DNA of 64,000 nucleotides. Origin: Geoalkalibacter sp. GTDB lineage: Bacteria > Desulfobacterota > Desulfuromonadia > Desulfuromonadales > Geoalkalibacteraceae. Positions 1-8,670 of this stretch are shown piece by piece. Both the position numbers and the translations under genes were made by a program. The first letter of the stretch is position 1; each line of letters begins with the position of its first letter. The stretch lies in assembly GCF_030605225.1 (NCBI RefSeq), contig NZ_JAUWAV010000017.1, positions 1 through 64,000 of the forward strand, read 5' to 3'. A model generated the notes under the pieces. The model was not told the origin of the DNA and made no database searches. It worked only from the letters and a program-made list of their open reading frames with translations.

Positions 1-430
1 CCAGCAACCCCAGGTGGGCTTCCTCGTAGCGGGCAAAGCGGCTGAACATGGTTTTCAAGCGTTCCTCGGGAAAGCTGGCGACGGCAAAGAGGTGCATGCG
101 GCGAAAATCCTGCTCCAGGTCCATGGCGATGCGCAAGGCAGCCGCCTGTGACTTTGGATGCTCGCCTACATCCGCCAGCATTGCCTTGGCCCTTTGTAAA
201 AGGTCATGGGCCAGATGTTTCGCTTCGGGGAGTTCGACGCAGGGAGAAAGTTTGTCGTCAGGCACCTCAAGGGCGCATTCAATCTGCACCGCATGATCTT
301 CCTCATCGAGAGCCAGTTCCTGGAAGGTTTTTCGCACCTCGACGTCCAATCCGTCCATCTTCGCCATCAGGCGATATATCTGAGCGATCGTCCGCTCCAC
401 CTCGCAACACTGCGTCATCAGGTTTCTCAT
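1..430 (-). CDS. Ferritin-like / rubrerythrin-type protein (3' end cut by window edge)
   Basis: Reading the minus strand from an ATG at 430 gives at least 143 residues with no stop before the window edge, so the C-terminus is missing. The start follows a GAGGGAG ribosome site. The protein is mostly helical, with ELALDEEDHAVQI near residues 38-50 and YEEAHLGLL at the cut end; both carry the E..H spacing of di-iron ferritin-like four-helix bundles. That family handles peroxide reduction or iron storage in the cytoplasm. Family membership is inferred from these motifs only, and a rubrerythrin C-terminal rubredoxin domain cannot be checked. An 8-iron ferredoxin diverges from it about 240 bases away. 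Confidence 0.6.
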   Translation of the reverse strand, partial: MRNLMTQCCEVERTIAQIYRLMAKMDGLDVEVRKTFQELALDEEDHAVQIECALEVPDDKLSPCVELPEAKHLAHDLLQRAKAMLADVGEHPKSQAAALRIAMDLEQDFRRMHLFAVASFPEERLKTMFSRFARYEEAHLGLL

Positions 431-595
431 GGTATCGACTCCCTCAAGAAATCCTCCGGCCCATCCAGAATAAACAAGCAAATTTAAGTCATTAGACTCG
501 CATAAAAGCGAAGTGTATACAAGTGGGCGGCGCGTGCTCTTGTGTCTCTTCTGATCTGGTCCTGAATAAACCGGGGGATGAATCAGGGGCCGCGA

Positions 596-623
596 TTGCA
601 TTCGAGAAAAACAGCGCTATAGT
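596..623 (+). promoter_or_regulatory. Sigma-70-type promoter for the ferredoxin gene
   Basis: TTGCAT at 596-601 and TATAGT at 618-623 are separated by 16 bp, about 50 bp upstream of the ferredoxin ATG. The rest of the 431-673 gap shows no gene on either strand; a matching promoter for the divergent ferritin-like gene was not found. Confidence 0.5.
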
Positions 624-673
624 GAGCGCCGTGGCCTTGTGCCCATCACGCCAACCATGCAAGGAGGAGAGCT

Positions 674-844
674 ATGGGAACGCATTACATTACCGAAGAC
701 TGCACGACCTGCGGGGCCTGCGAGCCGGTTTGTCCGGTGGAGGCCATCAGTCCGGGCGACCCCATGTATGTCATCGACAAGGAGACCTGCACGGATTGCG
801 GAGCCTGCGATGATGTCTGCCCCGTGGAGGCCATCAAGTACTAG
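674..844 (+). CDS. 2[4Fe-4S] ferredoxin, 56 aa
   Basis: This is a short bacterial ferredoxin that carries low-potential electrons between cytoplasmic oxidoreductases. Two cluster motifs are complete: CTTCGACEPVCP and CTDCGACDDVCP, each C-x2-C-x2-C-x3-C-P followed by VEAI, in the pseudo-twofold arrangement of clostridial-type 8Fe ferredoxins. The ATG lies five bases after an AAGGAGGAG ribosome site, which fixes the start. It has its own promoter and a hairpin terminator, so it is monocistronic. Its redox partner cannot be told from context. Confidence 0.93.
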   Translation: MGTHYITEDCTTCGACEPVCPVEAISPGDPMYVIDKETCTDCGACDDVCPVEAIKY

Positions 845-873
845 CCCGCCCCGCCGGTGAATCGCAAATTAAG

Positions 874-905
874 CGGCCCGCCAGGTGACGGGCCGTGTCT
901 TTTTG
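874..905 (+). terminator. Intrinsic terminator of the ferredoxin gene
   Basis: CGGCCCG at 874-880 pairs perfectly with CGGGCCG at 889-895 around an 8-base loop and is followed by TGTCTTTTT. Confidence 0.8.
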
Positions 906-914
906 CAGGACCAT

Positions 915-951
915 CCCCCCTCCCGTGCCCGATCGGTATTCGGGAGGGGGG
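915..951 (-). terminator. Hairpin downstream of the subtilase gene
   Basis: An 11-bp perfect stem (915-925 with 941-951) encloses a 15-base loop, 22 bp beyond the stop codon of the minus-strand subtilase gene. No clean U-tract follows on the minus strand, so it may stop transcription only weakly or protect the 3' end. Confidence 0.5.
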
Positions 952-972
952 CGAAAACTTCACTCCAGGCTT

Positions 973-3900
973 TCAGGAACGAGTCCGGCGAATGCCGTAG
1001 CCCGCCGAAATCTCGCCGTCGCCGCGCCGCTGGGCGAGTTGCAAATCACCTTCGGCAGGTCCGCTGACCGCTACCAGCAAGGGCACGTACTGGTTTCCGG
1101 CCAGACGCATGGGGACTTCGATCCGACCGCGCAATCCCACCAGTTCGACCGCCTCCAGATTCTGATGCTTGATGAAATTGACCTTCGCGGGTTCGCCGGA
1201 GCGACCGCCGCAGGTGAGGATCCTTGATCCGGGCGCCGCTTCGATCACCGTCTCGCAGGGCCCACAGACGATTCTGAGGCGGGTATGCTGTTCGATGATT
1301 ACCGCGCAGGGATCGCCCGTTTCGCCCTGCGGCGCCGGAACCAGTTGCTCGGCCACGGCCTGGCGGATGCCCGCCGTCAGCTGCTTCATGGCCCGCGCGT
1401 CGGCCAGGTGCAGCCGAATGGCGGCGGCGCCGCGCAGGAGGCTGGCGTCTAGGATCAGGGTCGCCACGCCGAAGGCACTGCGGGTGCCGGCGATCATGCC
1501 CACGAAGAGGTCGGCATCCGGGTCGCCGGCATCGACGATGCTGATGTTGCGCTGGGCGATGTTGTTGTTGCCCTGGACCGGCACCGCCAACCCGCCGACG
1601 GGCGCTGGGCCGTCGTGGGGCGAGGCTTCCACCAGCAGGCAGGGATGCCAATGAACGGTGGCTCCCCCGACCATGACCGTTGCGGGTGGAATCAGCGCCT
1701 GCGGCCAGGTGAATTTCACGATCTGATCGGCGCCGACCCCGAGATTGTCGATGCGCGCTTCGCCGATCAGGTAGGTGCCAGGCACCAGGGGATTGGGGAG
1801 CGGCGCGCCGACGTTGTTCGAGGGTTGGAAGTCCGCCGGGTAGACGAATTCCAGGCCGGCCCAATGGGTCAGCATGGCCCGTACATAGACGGTTGTCGCC
1901 ACCGCCGTGCCGCGGTTGCGCACCCGGCAGAACACCGCGTTGTCCTGCCCGCGCCGCGCATTCTGATGGGGCGGAGGATCGCTCCAGGCCAAGGCCGGAA
2001 TGGGGGTCGCGGCATCCTGGCGCACCCAGATGTCCGGGCTTGCCCACCAGTTGCCGGCGGAGGGCACGGTGCCCGTGTCGGCGAGATTTTCGCGCACGTA
2101 GACGTCCGCGAGCGGCAGCGTCCCATCCAGGGCCAGGCCCACGGCGGCCTGCACGTCAAGGCGCCCGGCGCCGTACCAGCGGCTGTAATCGCTCAGCCCA
2201 TCGCCGTCGAGATCCTGCCATTGACCGATGGCGTTGGCCTGGGCCGCGTCGATGCGTGCGCAGGATTGGCGCAGGATGTCGCGCACCTGCACCCAGTTCA
2301 ACGTGGGGCGCGCCGAGAGGATGAGGGCCACGGCGCCCGCCACCGTGGGCGTGGAATGACTGGTGCCGCCGAAGGAAACGGCGTAGTCGTTGCATGTGGC
2401 AGGCCCCGGGCAACCGTCCACGTTGCCCGTGCCGACCCGCACCGCCGAGAGGATCGGGTCGATGGGGTTGCCCGCACCGTTGTAGGCGGTGTGCGAAGGC
2501 GAAACCAGGTCGGGCTTGCGCAGGGCGGTGGCGCCAAAGGGGCTGAACAGAGCGCGCCGGTCGACGGCCGTGGCGATATTGTTCACGTTGCCGTTAGGAT
2601 CGGCGTGAAAGGATACGGGAATCGGGTTGGTCGGATTGACGTTGATGCTTGAGCCGACGGCGATGGTTTTTTGGTAGGTCGGCCAAGCGCGAAAAGAGGC
2701 GCCCGCGGCGTTGGTGAAGTCGATATAGCCGGTGTTGCCCAGGGAAAAGCACAGCACGCAGCCGCGGCCGCCGCGCCCGTAGGTGGTGAGGAAATCAAAG
2801 CAGTCGCGGATGGTGTTGGAGAGGGCCAGACCGTTGGACCCCCAGGAACTCGAAATCACATCGGCGGCGCGTGCCGGAGGCGCTGCCGGAAAGCCCGCCG
2901 CCGTGGAGCCGTTGAGGAAACCGCCGACCCACAGGTAGATATCGGCCATGAGCACCGTGTTGGCGGCGCCGCCGATGCGCGCGCCGATGAGGTGGCAGTT
3001 GGGCGCGACCCCCGGCATGCCCCGGTTATCGTCGAAGGCGGCGGTCGCCGAGGCGGCGCACTGGGTGCCGTGGTTGCCGCCCAGGCCAGCCGCGGTTTGC
3101 GCGACGATGGGCGCGGCCGCGAAGTTCATGGAGCTCACCAGTTTGCTGGTGCCGTCGGTCAGGTTGGCCGTCAGATCCGGGTGGTTGGGGGCCACGCCAT
3201 CGAGGTCGATGACGCCGATGGTGATGTCGGGCGACCCCCCGCGCAGGGCGACGGCCACGTTGTCCAGCAGATCCCAAGCATCATCGGCGTTGATGAGGGG
3301 CAGATGCGGCAGCTGTCCCCACAGGGGATCGTTGGGGGTGTATTGATCCGCTTCCACCGCGAAGGTCAGGTTGGGTTCGACGTAGATCACCCGCCCGCTG
3401 CGTGCCAGGGCGTCGGCCGCCTTGAGCAGATCGTAGGAGGGGGCCCCCTCGCGCGTCAGCACAAAGGCGTTGCCCGCATGGCGCAGTTCGCGCAGGATTT
3501 TCAAGCCCGCGCCCCCCGCCAGCCGTTCGGCTTCCGGCCGGCGGACGTCATCGACAAAACGCACGATCAGTTCGTTGGTCAGGCCGAGGGGCGGTCGCTC
3601 GCCGTGCTCGATGGCGCGCGCGATTTCGACATGGAGCTTGGCGGCGCTGAGTTCCTTGGCCAGGGCCTGAACGCTTTCCAGGTACCCTTCGATGTGGGCG
3701 AAAACGTCATCGGAGGCACTGGTCGCCCGCGGCGAGACCGGGCGCCATTTGAGCTTGTGCGCCTTGGCCAGTTTGGCAAACACCTCGGCCGCGTTCTTTC
3801 CCCGGACCCGCAGCAGAAAGGCATCCTCCCTCGGCATGAAGGCCAGGCGGTCAAGACCCTGGCTGTAGGAAAGCTGCCCGGGATGGCGCAGGCCGATCAC

Positions 3901-4125
3901 CACCTGGGTCACCTCATCGCGCAATTCAATGCCGTGGGATTCCGGTTCGAAGCCTTCCGCCGCGACCTCGATCCGCAGCTTCTCGCCGGGGCGGCCGCGG
4001 CCCACCCAGCGGTCTTCCTCGAACTGCAATTTGACCGGTTTCTGCTCGGCTGTGATCGCCTGAACCCGGGCGTCCTTGATCAGCCGAAAGTGGGCATCCA
4101 CGATTCTGAGCCACAGGGTGTGCAT
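973..4125 (-). CDS. Large subtilisin-family (S8) serine peptidase, 1050 aa
   Basis: This is a predicted subtilase. The catalytic triad is Asp307 (GVIDLDG, then NHPDL), His352 (GGNHGTQ) and Ser589 (FGGTSHSTP). Residues 1-175 form an unassigned N-terminal domain. Residues about 185-275 (NELIVRFVDD ... YVEPNLTF) resemble the inhibitory propeptide of fervidolysin-like subtilases. The catalytic domain spans about 285-660 and contains an Asp-rich DLDGDGLSD loop near 625-635 that may bind calcium. About 390 residues of mainly beta-type sequence follow, including CRVRNRGTAVATTVYVRA, which looks like a CARDB/immunoglobulin-like fold. The ATG has AAGGAGAACGACC upstream. No Sec signal peptide or membrane segment is visible, which is unusual for a secreted protease. 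Substrate unknown. Confidence 0.88.
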   Translation of the reverse strand: MHTLWLRIVDAHFRLIKDARVQAITAEQKPVKLQFEEDRWVGRGRPGEKLRIEVAAEGFEPESHGIELRDEVTQVVIGLRHPGQLSYSQGLDRLAFMPREDAFLLRVRGKNAAEVFAKLAKAHKLKWRPVSPRATSASDDVFAHIEGYLESVQALAKELSAAKLHVEIARAIEHGERPPLGLTNELIVRFVDDVRRPEAERLAGGAGLKILRELRHAGNAFVLTREGAPSYDLLKAADALARSGRVIYVEPNLTFAVEADQYTPNDPLWGQLPHLPLINADDAWDLLDNVAVALRGGSPDITIGVIDLDGVAPNHPDLTANLTDGTSKLVSSMNFAAAPIVAQTAAGLGGNHGTQCAASATAAFDDNRGMPGVAPNCHLIGARIGGAANTVLMADIYLWVGGFLNGSTAAGFPAAPPARAADVISSSWGSNGLALSNTIRDCFDFLTTYGRGGRGCVLCFSLGNTGYIDFTNAAGASFRAWPTYQKTIAVGSSINVNPTNPIPVSFHADPNGNVNNIATAVDRRALFSPFGATALRKPDLVSPSHTAYNGAGNPIDPILSAVRVGTGNVDGCPGPATCNDYAVSFGGTSHSTPTVAGAVALILSARPTLNWVQVRDILRQSCARIDAAQANAIGQWQDLDGDGLSDYSRWYGAGRLDVQAAVGLALDGTLPLADVYVRENLADTGTVPSAGNWWASPDIWVRQDAATPIPALAWSDPPPHQNARRGQDNAVFCRVRNRGTAVATTVYVRAMLTHWAGLEFVYPADFQPSNNVGAPLPNPLVPGTYLIGEARIDNLGVGADQIVKFTWPQALIPPATVMVGGATVHWHPCLLVEASPHDGPAPVGGLAVPVQGNNNIAQRNISIVDAGDPDADLFVGMIAGTRSAFGVATLILDASLLRGAAAIRLHLADARAMKQLTAGIRQAVAEQLVPAPQGETGDPCAVIIEQHTRLRIVCGPCETVIEAAPGSRILTCGGRSGEPAKVNFIKHQNLEAVELVGLRGRIEVPMRLAGNQYVPLLVAVSGPAEGDLQLAQRRGDGEISAGYGIRRTRS

Positions 4126-4473
4126 GGTCGTTCTCCTTGGGGAATCAACAAGCGGTTGCGTGGGTTCGGGTGCCCTTTGCCTGCCTTGGGATTCGCAGCC
4201 TTTCGCGGGGATTGCCCTCGGGCCAGAGCGCGTGCACGCCGACAGGTTTTTTCATTAACAAAGTGACCTTTGCGCTAACTATGCCGCAGCCTAGGGCGTT
4301 GTCAAATCGCCAAAAAGGTGTTGGAAAAATTAATTTTCCTAAGCACTGTTCACGCTGGGTAACAGCCCGGCGAGGCTCAAGACAAGGGAGGAAAATGCTT
4401 CAGGATTTGGGATAAGGATGGGGGGCAGGACGCCAAAGCCGAGTCTGGCCAGGACTTCACAAGGAGGCGGGGC
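4126..4473. other. Intergenic region between subtilase and srkA
   Basis: No gene is supported on either strand. The region holds the subtilase promoter (4278-4305) and, 17 bp upstream of its -35, an AT-rich near-palindrome at 4323-4339 (GGAAAA, five bases, TTTTCC). That palindrome could be an UP element or an operator. No convincing terminator for srkA was found. Confidence 0.5.
4278..4305 (-). promoter_or_regulatory. Promoter of the subtilase gene
   Basis: On the minus strand a consensus TTGACA (4305-4300) is followed after 16 bp by CATAGT (4283-4278), leaving an untranslated leader of roughly 145 bases. Confidence 0.55.
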
Positions 4474-5457
4474 TTACAGCAGTTGCAGGGGCATCTCCTG
4501 CAGGGCGGCGAGTTGCTCACGCAGTTCGAGGATATGCTCGCCCCAGTAGCGGGTGGTGTTGAACCAGGGAAAATTGGCGGGAAAGGCGGGATCTTCCCAG
4601 CGCCGCGCCAGCCAGGCGCAATAATGCAGGATGCGCAGGGAGCGCAGAGCTTCGATGAGGCGCAATTCACGGGGATTGAAGTCGAAGAATTCACCGTAGC
4701 CTTCGACGATGTCACTCAGTTGAATTTGCCGGCGACCGCGGTCGCCGGAGAGCATCATCCAGAGATCCTGCACGGCGGGCGCCAGGCGGGCATCATCGAG
4801 ATCGACCAGGTGCGGCGCATTGTCGCGCCACAGAACGTTGCCGGCGTGACAGTCGCCGTGGGTGCGGAGAAAACGAGGACTCACCTCCTGGAAAAGTGCT
4901 TCGACGGCCTGCAGCAGGTCGCGGCTCAGGGCGTCGTAGTTGGCTTTGTAGTCCGGCGGGATGAACCGCTCGCTGATCAACTCCACGCTCTCGCAGCCAA
5001 AGCTCTGTACGTCGAGGGCCGGGCGGTGTCGGAAGGGCTGGGTGGCGCCGATGCGGTGCAGTCGCCCGAGCAGGCGGCCCATGATCAGCAGGTTGTCGCC
5101 GTGATCGAATTCCGGGGCGTGCCCGCCCTGGCGCGGATACAGGGCAAAGCGCATGCCGTGATGATGAAACAAGCTCTCGCCCTGCGCATTGCGCAGCGGC
5201 GCCACCACCGGCAGTTCATGCTCGGCCAGTTCCAGGGCAAAGCCATGTTCCTCGCGGATTTGCGCATCCGTCCAGCGCCCGGATCGATAGAACTTGGCGA
5301 TCAGCGGCGCCCCGTCCTCGACGCCCACCTGATAGACGCGGTTTTCGTAGCTGTTGAGCGCCAGTGTACGGCAGTCGCAGCGATAGCCCTGGCTTTCCAC
5401 CGCATCCATGATGAAATCGGGAGTGAGTTTGTGGAAGGGGTGGGGGGAGAGGGTCAT
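4474..5457 (-). CDS. srkA: Stress response kinase A (SrkA/RdoA/YihE family)
   Basis: A cytoplasmic Ser/Thr protein kinase with an aminoglycoside-phosphotransferase-like fold; E. coli SrkA counters stress-induced cell death. The sequence matches the family along its length: LNSYENRVYQV in the N-lobe, IAKFYRSGRWTDAQI with the ATP-binding lysine, catalytic HGDCHAGNVLW, metal-binding LVDLDDAR, and the conserved C-terminal WEDPAFPANFPWF. Length (327 aa) is normal. The frame opens earlier at a TTG (5487) overlapping the stop of the upstream transporter and has another ATG at 5475. The ATG at 5457 is preferred because family members begin just before FHKLTPDFIMDA. The gene is probably translationally coupled to the transporter. 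Confidence 0.9.
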   Translation of the reverse strand: MTLSPHPFHKLTPDFIMDAVESQGYRCDCRTLALNSYENRVYQVGVEDGAPLIAKFYRSGRWTDAQIREEHGFALELAEHELPVVAPLRNAQGESLFHHHGMRFALYPRQGGHAPEFDHGDNLLIMGRLLGRLHRIGATQPFRHRPALDVQSFGCESVELISERFIPPDYKANYDALSRDLLQAVEALFQEVSPRFLRTHGDCHAGNVLWRDNAPHLVDLDDARLAPAVQDLWMMLSGDRGRRQIQLSDIVEGYGEFFDFNPRELRLIEALRSLRILHYCAWLARRWEDPAFPANFPWFNTTRYWGEHILELREQLAALQEMPLQLL

Positions 5458-5483
5458 GCCGGCGCTTCTTTCCATGGGGGGAT

Positions 5484-7079
5484 TCAAACCAGCAAAAACA
5501 AAACCTTCACCGCGATGATCTTGCTGATCAGGGCGACGGGATAGACCGTGGCGTAGGCCGATTGCGCATAGGGCGTGGCCGAGAGGCCGGCGGCGGCTTC
5601 AAGGCCCGAGGCGCTGGTCATGCCGCCGACCAGCACGCCGATCAGACGCAGAAAGCGGATGCGCAACAGCCACAGGCCAAGCAGGGCGCCGACGGCGACG
5701 GGCAGCAGGGTGACGAGCATGCCGGAGAAAAGTAGTGGCAGGCCGTAGCTTTGCAGGGTGGCGACGAAGGTGGTGCCGGCCGTGGTGCCCACCGCCGCCA
5801 TGAACAGGGCCAGACCCAGGTCGCGGATCAGGCGGTTGCCGGTGGTGGGGATTTCCCAGATGAGTCGCCCGGTCTGATAGCGCGCGCCAAGCAGCAGCCC
5901 CGCGAGCAGCGCGCCGCCGGTGGTGCCGAGGGTGAAATCGCCGATCAGCGGCAGGGGCAGGGTGATCTGGCCAAGCAGCATGCCGAGCAGCAGCCCGAGC
6001 AGAATCGGCAGCAGGCTGATGTCGTAGGTGGCCTTGAGGTCGTTGCCGACGATGCGGCTGATGTTGCGCAGGGAGCGCTCGTCGCCCACCGCGTGCAGCA
6101 CGTCGCCCAGGTGCAGGCGGGTGTTGGCGTCGGCGGGCAGATCCACGCCGTTGCGCGTGATGCGCGCCACCTGCACGTTGAACACCTCGCGAAAGTTGAA
6201 AAAGCCCAGGGTGGCGCCGGCGAACTCGCGCTTGGAGACGACGATGTCCTTTTTCGTCAGCACCCGGTCAAAGGCGATTTCCCCCTCCACCGGACGGCCG
6301 ATGTAGAGCTGCACCTTCTCCAGATCGGCGGGGCGGCCCACCACGCGCAGCCGGTCGCCCTCCTCAAGCACCGTGTCCGCACCCACCAGAATCGGCTCGG
6401 CGGCGCCCTTGCGCAGCAGGCGGGTGATGGTCACCGGAGCGATGCTCTTGAGAAAGATGTCCACCACGCGCTTGCCGAAGAGGTTGGGATTGCTCACTTC
6501 GATATGCTGAAAGGTGATGGGCGGATTGATCTCGGCCAGTTCGCGGGCCAACTGCTCTTCCTCGCGGGCGATGTCGCGCCGCAGCAGCGCGGGCAGCAGC
6601 TTGACGGCCAGGGCCACGCCGATGATGCCGAAGCCGTAGGTCACGCCGTAGGCGGCGGGCGCCTGATCGGGGCCGAGCAGTTCCACCGCCGCCGCCAGCG
6701 AGGGCGTGCTGGTCATGGCGCCCGCGAGCAGTCCCGCGCCGATGCCCGCGTCGAAGCCGAACAGGCGGCAGCACAGGTAGGTGACGCCGATGCCCACGGC
6801 GGTCATGATCAACACCAGCAGGGCCATGATCAAGCCATGGTTGCGAAAGGAGCTGAGAAAGCCGGGCCCGGCCTGCAGGCCGACGGCGTAGATGAACATG
6901 GCCAGACCGATGGTCTGCACTTCCGCGGGCAGGGTGTAGCCGAAATGCCCAAAGGCCAGGGCGACGAAGATGATGGACGAGGAGCCCAGGGAAAGATTCC
7001 ACAGGCGCGCCTTGCCCAGCAGTTCGCCAAGGACGATGACCAGCAGGAGCAGGAAGATGGGGTTGTGCAGCAGATTCAT
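5484..7079 (-). CDS. AspT/YidE-type transporter with two RCK_C domains
   Basis: An inner-membrane protein of the aspartate:alanine exchanger family (YidE/YbjL group). It has the family layout: about five N-terminal hydrophobic segments with GSSSIIFVALAFGHFGYTLP and GLLAGAMTSTPSLAAAVE, a cytoplasmic middle (about residues 170-340) containing two TrkA-C/RCK_C-like domains (VTITRLLRKG ... VLEEGDRLRVVG; LGDVLHAVGDE), then the repeated membrane half with LVGGMTSASGLEAAAG. Length is 531 aa from ATG 7079; the frame stays open to 7199, but the upstream 40 residues are hydrophilic and unlike the family start. Substrate cannot be deduced. It lies upstream of and overlaps srkA by its stop codon. Confidence 0.85.
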   Translation of the reverse strand: MNLLHNPIFLLLLVIVLGELLGKARLWNLSLGSSSIIFVALAFGHFGYTLPAEVQTIGLAMFIYAVGLQAGPGFLSSFRNHGLIMALLVLIMTAVGIGVTYLCCRLFGFDAGIGAGLLAGAMTSTPSLAAAVELLGPDQAPAAYGVTYGFGIIGVALAVKLLPALLRRDIAREEEQLARELAEINPPITFQHIEVSNPNLFGKRVVDIFLKSIAPVTITRLLRKGAAEPILVGADTVLEEGDRLRVVGRPADLEKVQLYIGRPVEGEIAFDRVLTKKDIVVSKREFAGATLGFFNFREVFNVQVARITRNGVDLPADANTRLHLGDVLHAVGDERSLRNISRIVGNDLKATYDISLLPILLGLLLGMLLGQITLPLPLIGDFTLGTTGGALLAGLLLGARYQTGRLIWEIPTTGNRLIRDLGLALFMAAVGTTAGTTFVATLQSYGLPLLFSGMLVTLLPVAVGALLGLWLLRIRFLRLIGVLVGGMTSASGLEAAAGLSATPYAQSAYATVYPVALISKIIAVKVLFLLV

Positions 7080-7147
7080 GGCGATTGCTTTAACGCAAGC
7101 CTTGGGGAAAGTCCAGTGTAAACATTTTGCGCAGCGAAAAGTCGCCT

Positions 7148-7163
7148 CCCCGCCTTGGCGGGG
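7148..7163. repeat. 16-bp perfect GC palindrome between divergent operons
   Basis: CCCCGCCTTGGCGGGG lies in the 180-bp gap between the AspT-type gene and miaB, about 70 bp upstream of the former. It could be a regulator site or a leader hairpin. Confidence 0.4.
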
Positions 7164-7192
7164 ATGGCCCGGGGCGTCCGAGGGCAAATCGT

Positions 7193-7222
7193 TTGACATC
7201 CGCGCGGGCCATTGATTACCAT
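7193..7222 (+). promoter_or_regulatory. Promoter of the miaB operon
   Basis: Consensus TTGACA at 7193-7198 is followed after 18 bp by TACCAT at 7217-7222, placing the start of transcription about 33 bp before the miaB ATG. Confidence 0.55.
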
Positions 7223-7261
7223 GACGGATTGATTTTAGAAAAAAGGTGATATTTTAACGAG

Positions 7262-8605
7262 ATGTCAAAGTTCTTTTATCTTGAGACCTTCGGCTGCCAG
7301 ATGAACGTGGTCGATTCGGAGCAGATCGTTGATCTGCTGGAGCGCGTGGGTTACGCCCAGGTCGAAACTCCCGAGGCCGCCGATCTGATTCTGCTCAACA
7401 CCTGCTCGGTGCGCGACAAGGCCGAGCGCAAGGTCTACGGCCATCTGGGCCGCTTCAAGCCCCTCAAGGACCGGCGCCCCGAACTGATCATCGGCGTGGG
7501 CGGTTGCGTGGCCCAGCAGGATGGCGAGAAGCTGCTCGAGAAGCTGCGTTACGTCGATCTGGTGTTCGGCACCCACAACATCCACCGTCTGCCCGAAATG
7601 CTCGCCGGTGTCGAGCAGGAAGGTCGGCGCCGTCTTGAAACCGAGTTTCTCGATGCCGACACGCGCCGCGGCCTGTTTCCCGAACGCGCCGCCAAGGAGG
7701 CGGTGACACGCTTTGTAACCGTCATGCAGGGCTGCGACAATTTTTGCTCGTACTGCATCGTGCCCCATGTGCGCGGCCGCGAAATCAGTCGCGCCGGCGG
7801 TGAAATCCTCGCCGAGATCCGCGATTTGGCGGCACGAGGGGTCAAGGAAGTGACCCTGCTCGGGCAAAACGTCAATTCCTACGGCCTGCGCGAAACGGGG
7901 GAGATGTCCTTTGCGCAACTGCTTCACGCGGTGCACGAGATCGAGGGCATTGAGCGCATCCGTTTCACCACCTCGCACCCCAAGGATCTCTCCGATGAGC
8001 TGATCGAGTGCTTCGGCAGCCTGCCCAAGCTCGCCCGGCATCTGCATCTGCCCGTGCAATGCGGCGCCGACGCGGTGCTCGCGGCCATGAATCGCGGCTA
8101 CACCCGCGCCCAGTATCTGGACAAGGTGGCGCGCCTCAAGCAGGTCTGTCCCGACATCCGCCTGACCTCGGACATCATCGTCGGCTTTCCCGGCGAGACG
8201 GACGAGGACTTCGGCGAGACTCTTGCATTGGTCGAGGCGGTACGCTACGCCGATATTTACTCTTTTCTCTACTCGCCGCGCCGGGGCACGGCGGCGGCGC
8301 AATGGGAGGAAACCCTCGATCCCAAGGACAAGCAGGCGCGTTTCGATGCCCTGCTCGCCGCGCAGCAGCGCATCAGCGGCGAGATCTGGCAGAGTGATGT
8401 CGGCCGCGTGCTGCCGGTGCTGGTCGAGGGCACCAGCCGCCAGGGCGGCGCGCAGCTCTTCGGCCGCACCACCTGGAACCGCATCGTCAACTTCGCCGGG
8501 CCCGCCGACCGGGTCGGCCAGGTCGTGCCGGTGCGTATTACCACCTCGCTGAAGAACAGCCAGGTCGGTGAACTGGAGATGGAAGAGACGCGCGCGGCAA
8601 GTTGA
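7262..8605 (+). CDS. miaB: tRNA-2-methylthio-N6-dimethylallyladenosine synthase MiaB
   Basis: A radical-SAM methylthiotransferase that adds a methylthio group to isopentenyladenosine-37 of tRNAs reading UNN codons. The N-terminal MTTase domain carries the auxiliary cluster cysteines Cys12 (ETFGCQMN), Cys48 (LNTCSVRDKAE) and Cys82 (GGCVAQ). The radical-SAM motif is Cys158-x3-Cys162-x2-Cys165 (GCDNFCSYC) followed by IVPHVRGRE. The C-terminal 65 residues form a TRAM domain (LFGRTTWNRIVNF). Length 447 aa is typical. Homologous MtaB and RimO differ in the signature around CSYCIVP, which here is MiaB-like. The stop overlaps the first possible start of the response regulator gene downstream, so the genes are probably cotranscribed. 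Confidence 0.97.
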   Translation: MSKFFYLETFGCQMNVVDSEQIVDLLERVGYAQVETPEAADLILLNTCSVRDKAERKVYGHLGRFKPLKDRRPELIIGVGGCVAQQDGEKLLEKLRYVDLVFGTHNIHRLPEMLAGVEQEGRRRLETEFLDADTRRGLFPERAAKEAVTRFVTVMQGCDNFCSYCIVPHVRGREISRAGGEILAEIRDLAARGVKEVTLLGQNVNSYGLRETGEMSFAQLLHAVHEIEGIERIRFTTSHPKDLSDELIECFGSLPKLARHLHLPVQCGADAVLAAMNRGYTRAQYLDKVARLKQVCPDIRLTSDIIVGFPGETDEDFGETLALVEAVRYADIYSFLYSPRRGTAAAQWEETLDPKDKQARFDALLAAQQRISGEIWQSDVGRVLPVLVEGTSRQGGAQLFGRTTWNRIVNFAGPADRVGQVVPVRITTSLKNSQVGELEMEETRAAS

Positions 8606-8670
8606 GCAACTGTTCTTCCCTTGACCAGAGGGGAGAGTTCAATCTTCGACTCATTTCAGCGGACCTCGGC

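Noticed and set aside
2671-4266. A 531-codon plus-strand frame across the subtilase
   Set aside because: The minus-strand subtilase has full catalytic motifs and a ribosome site, whereas this frame has neither.
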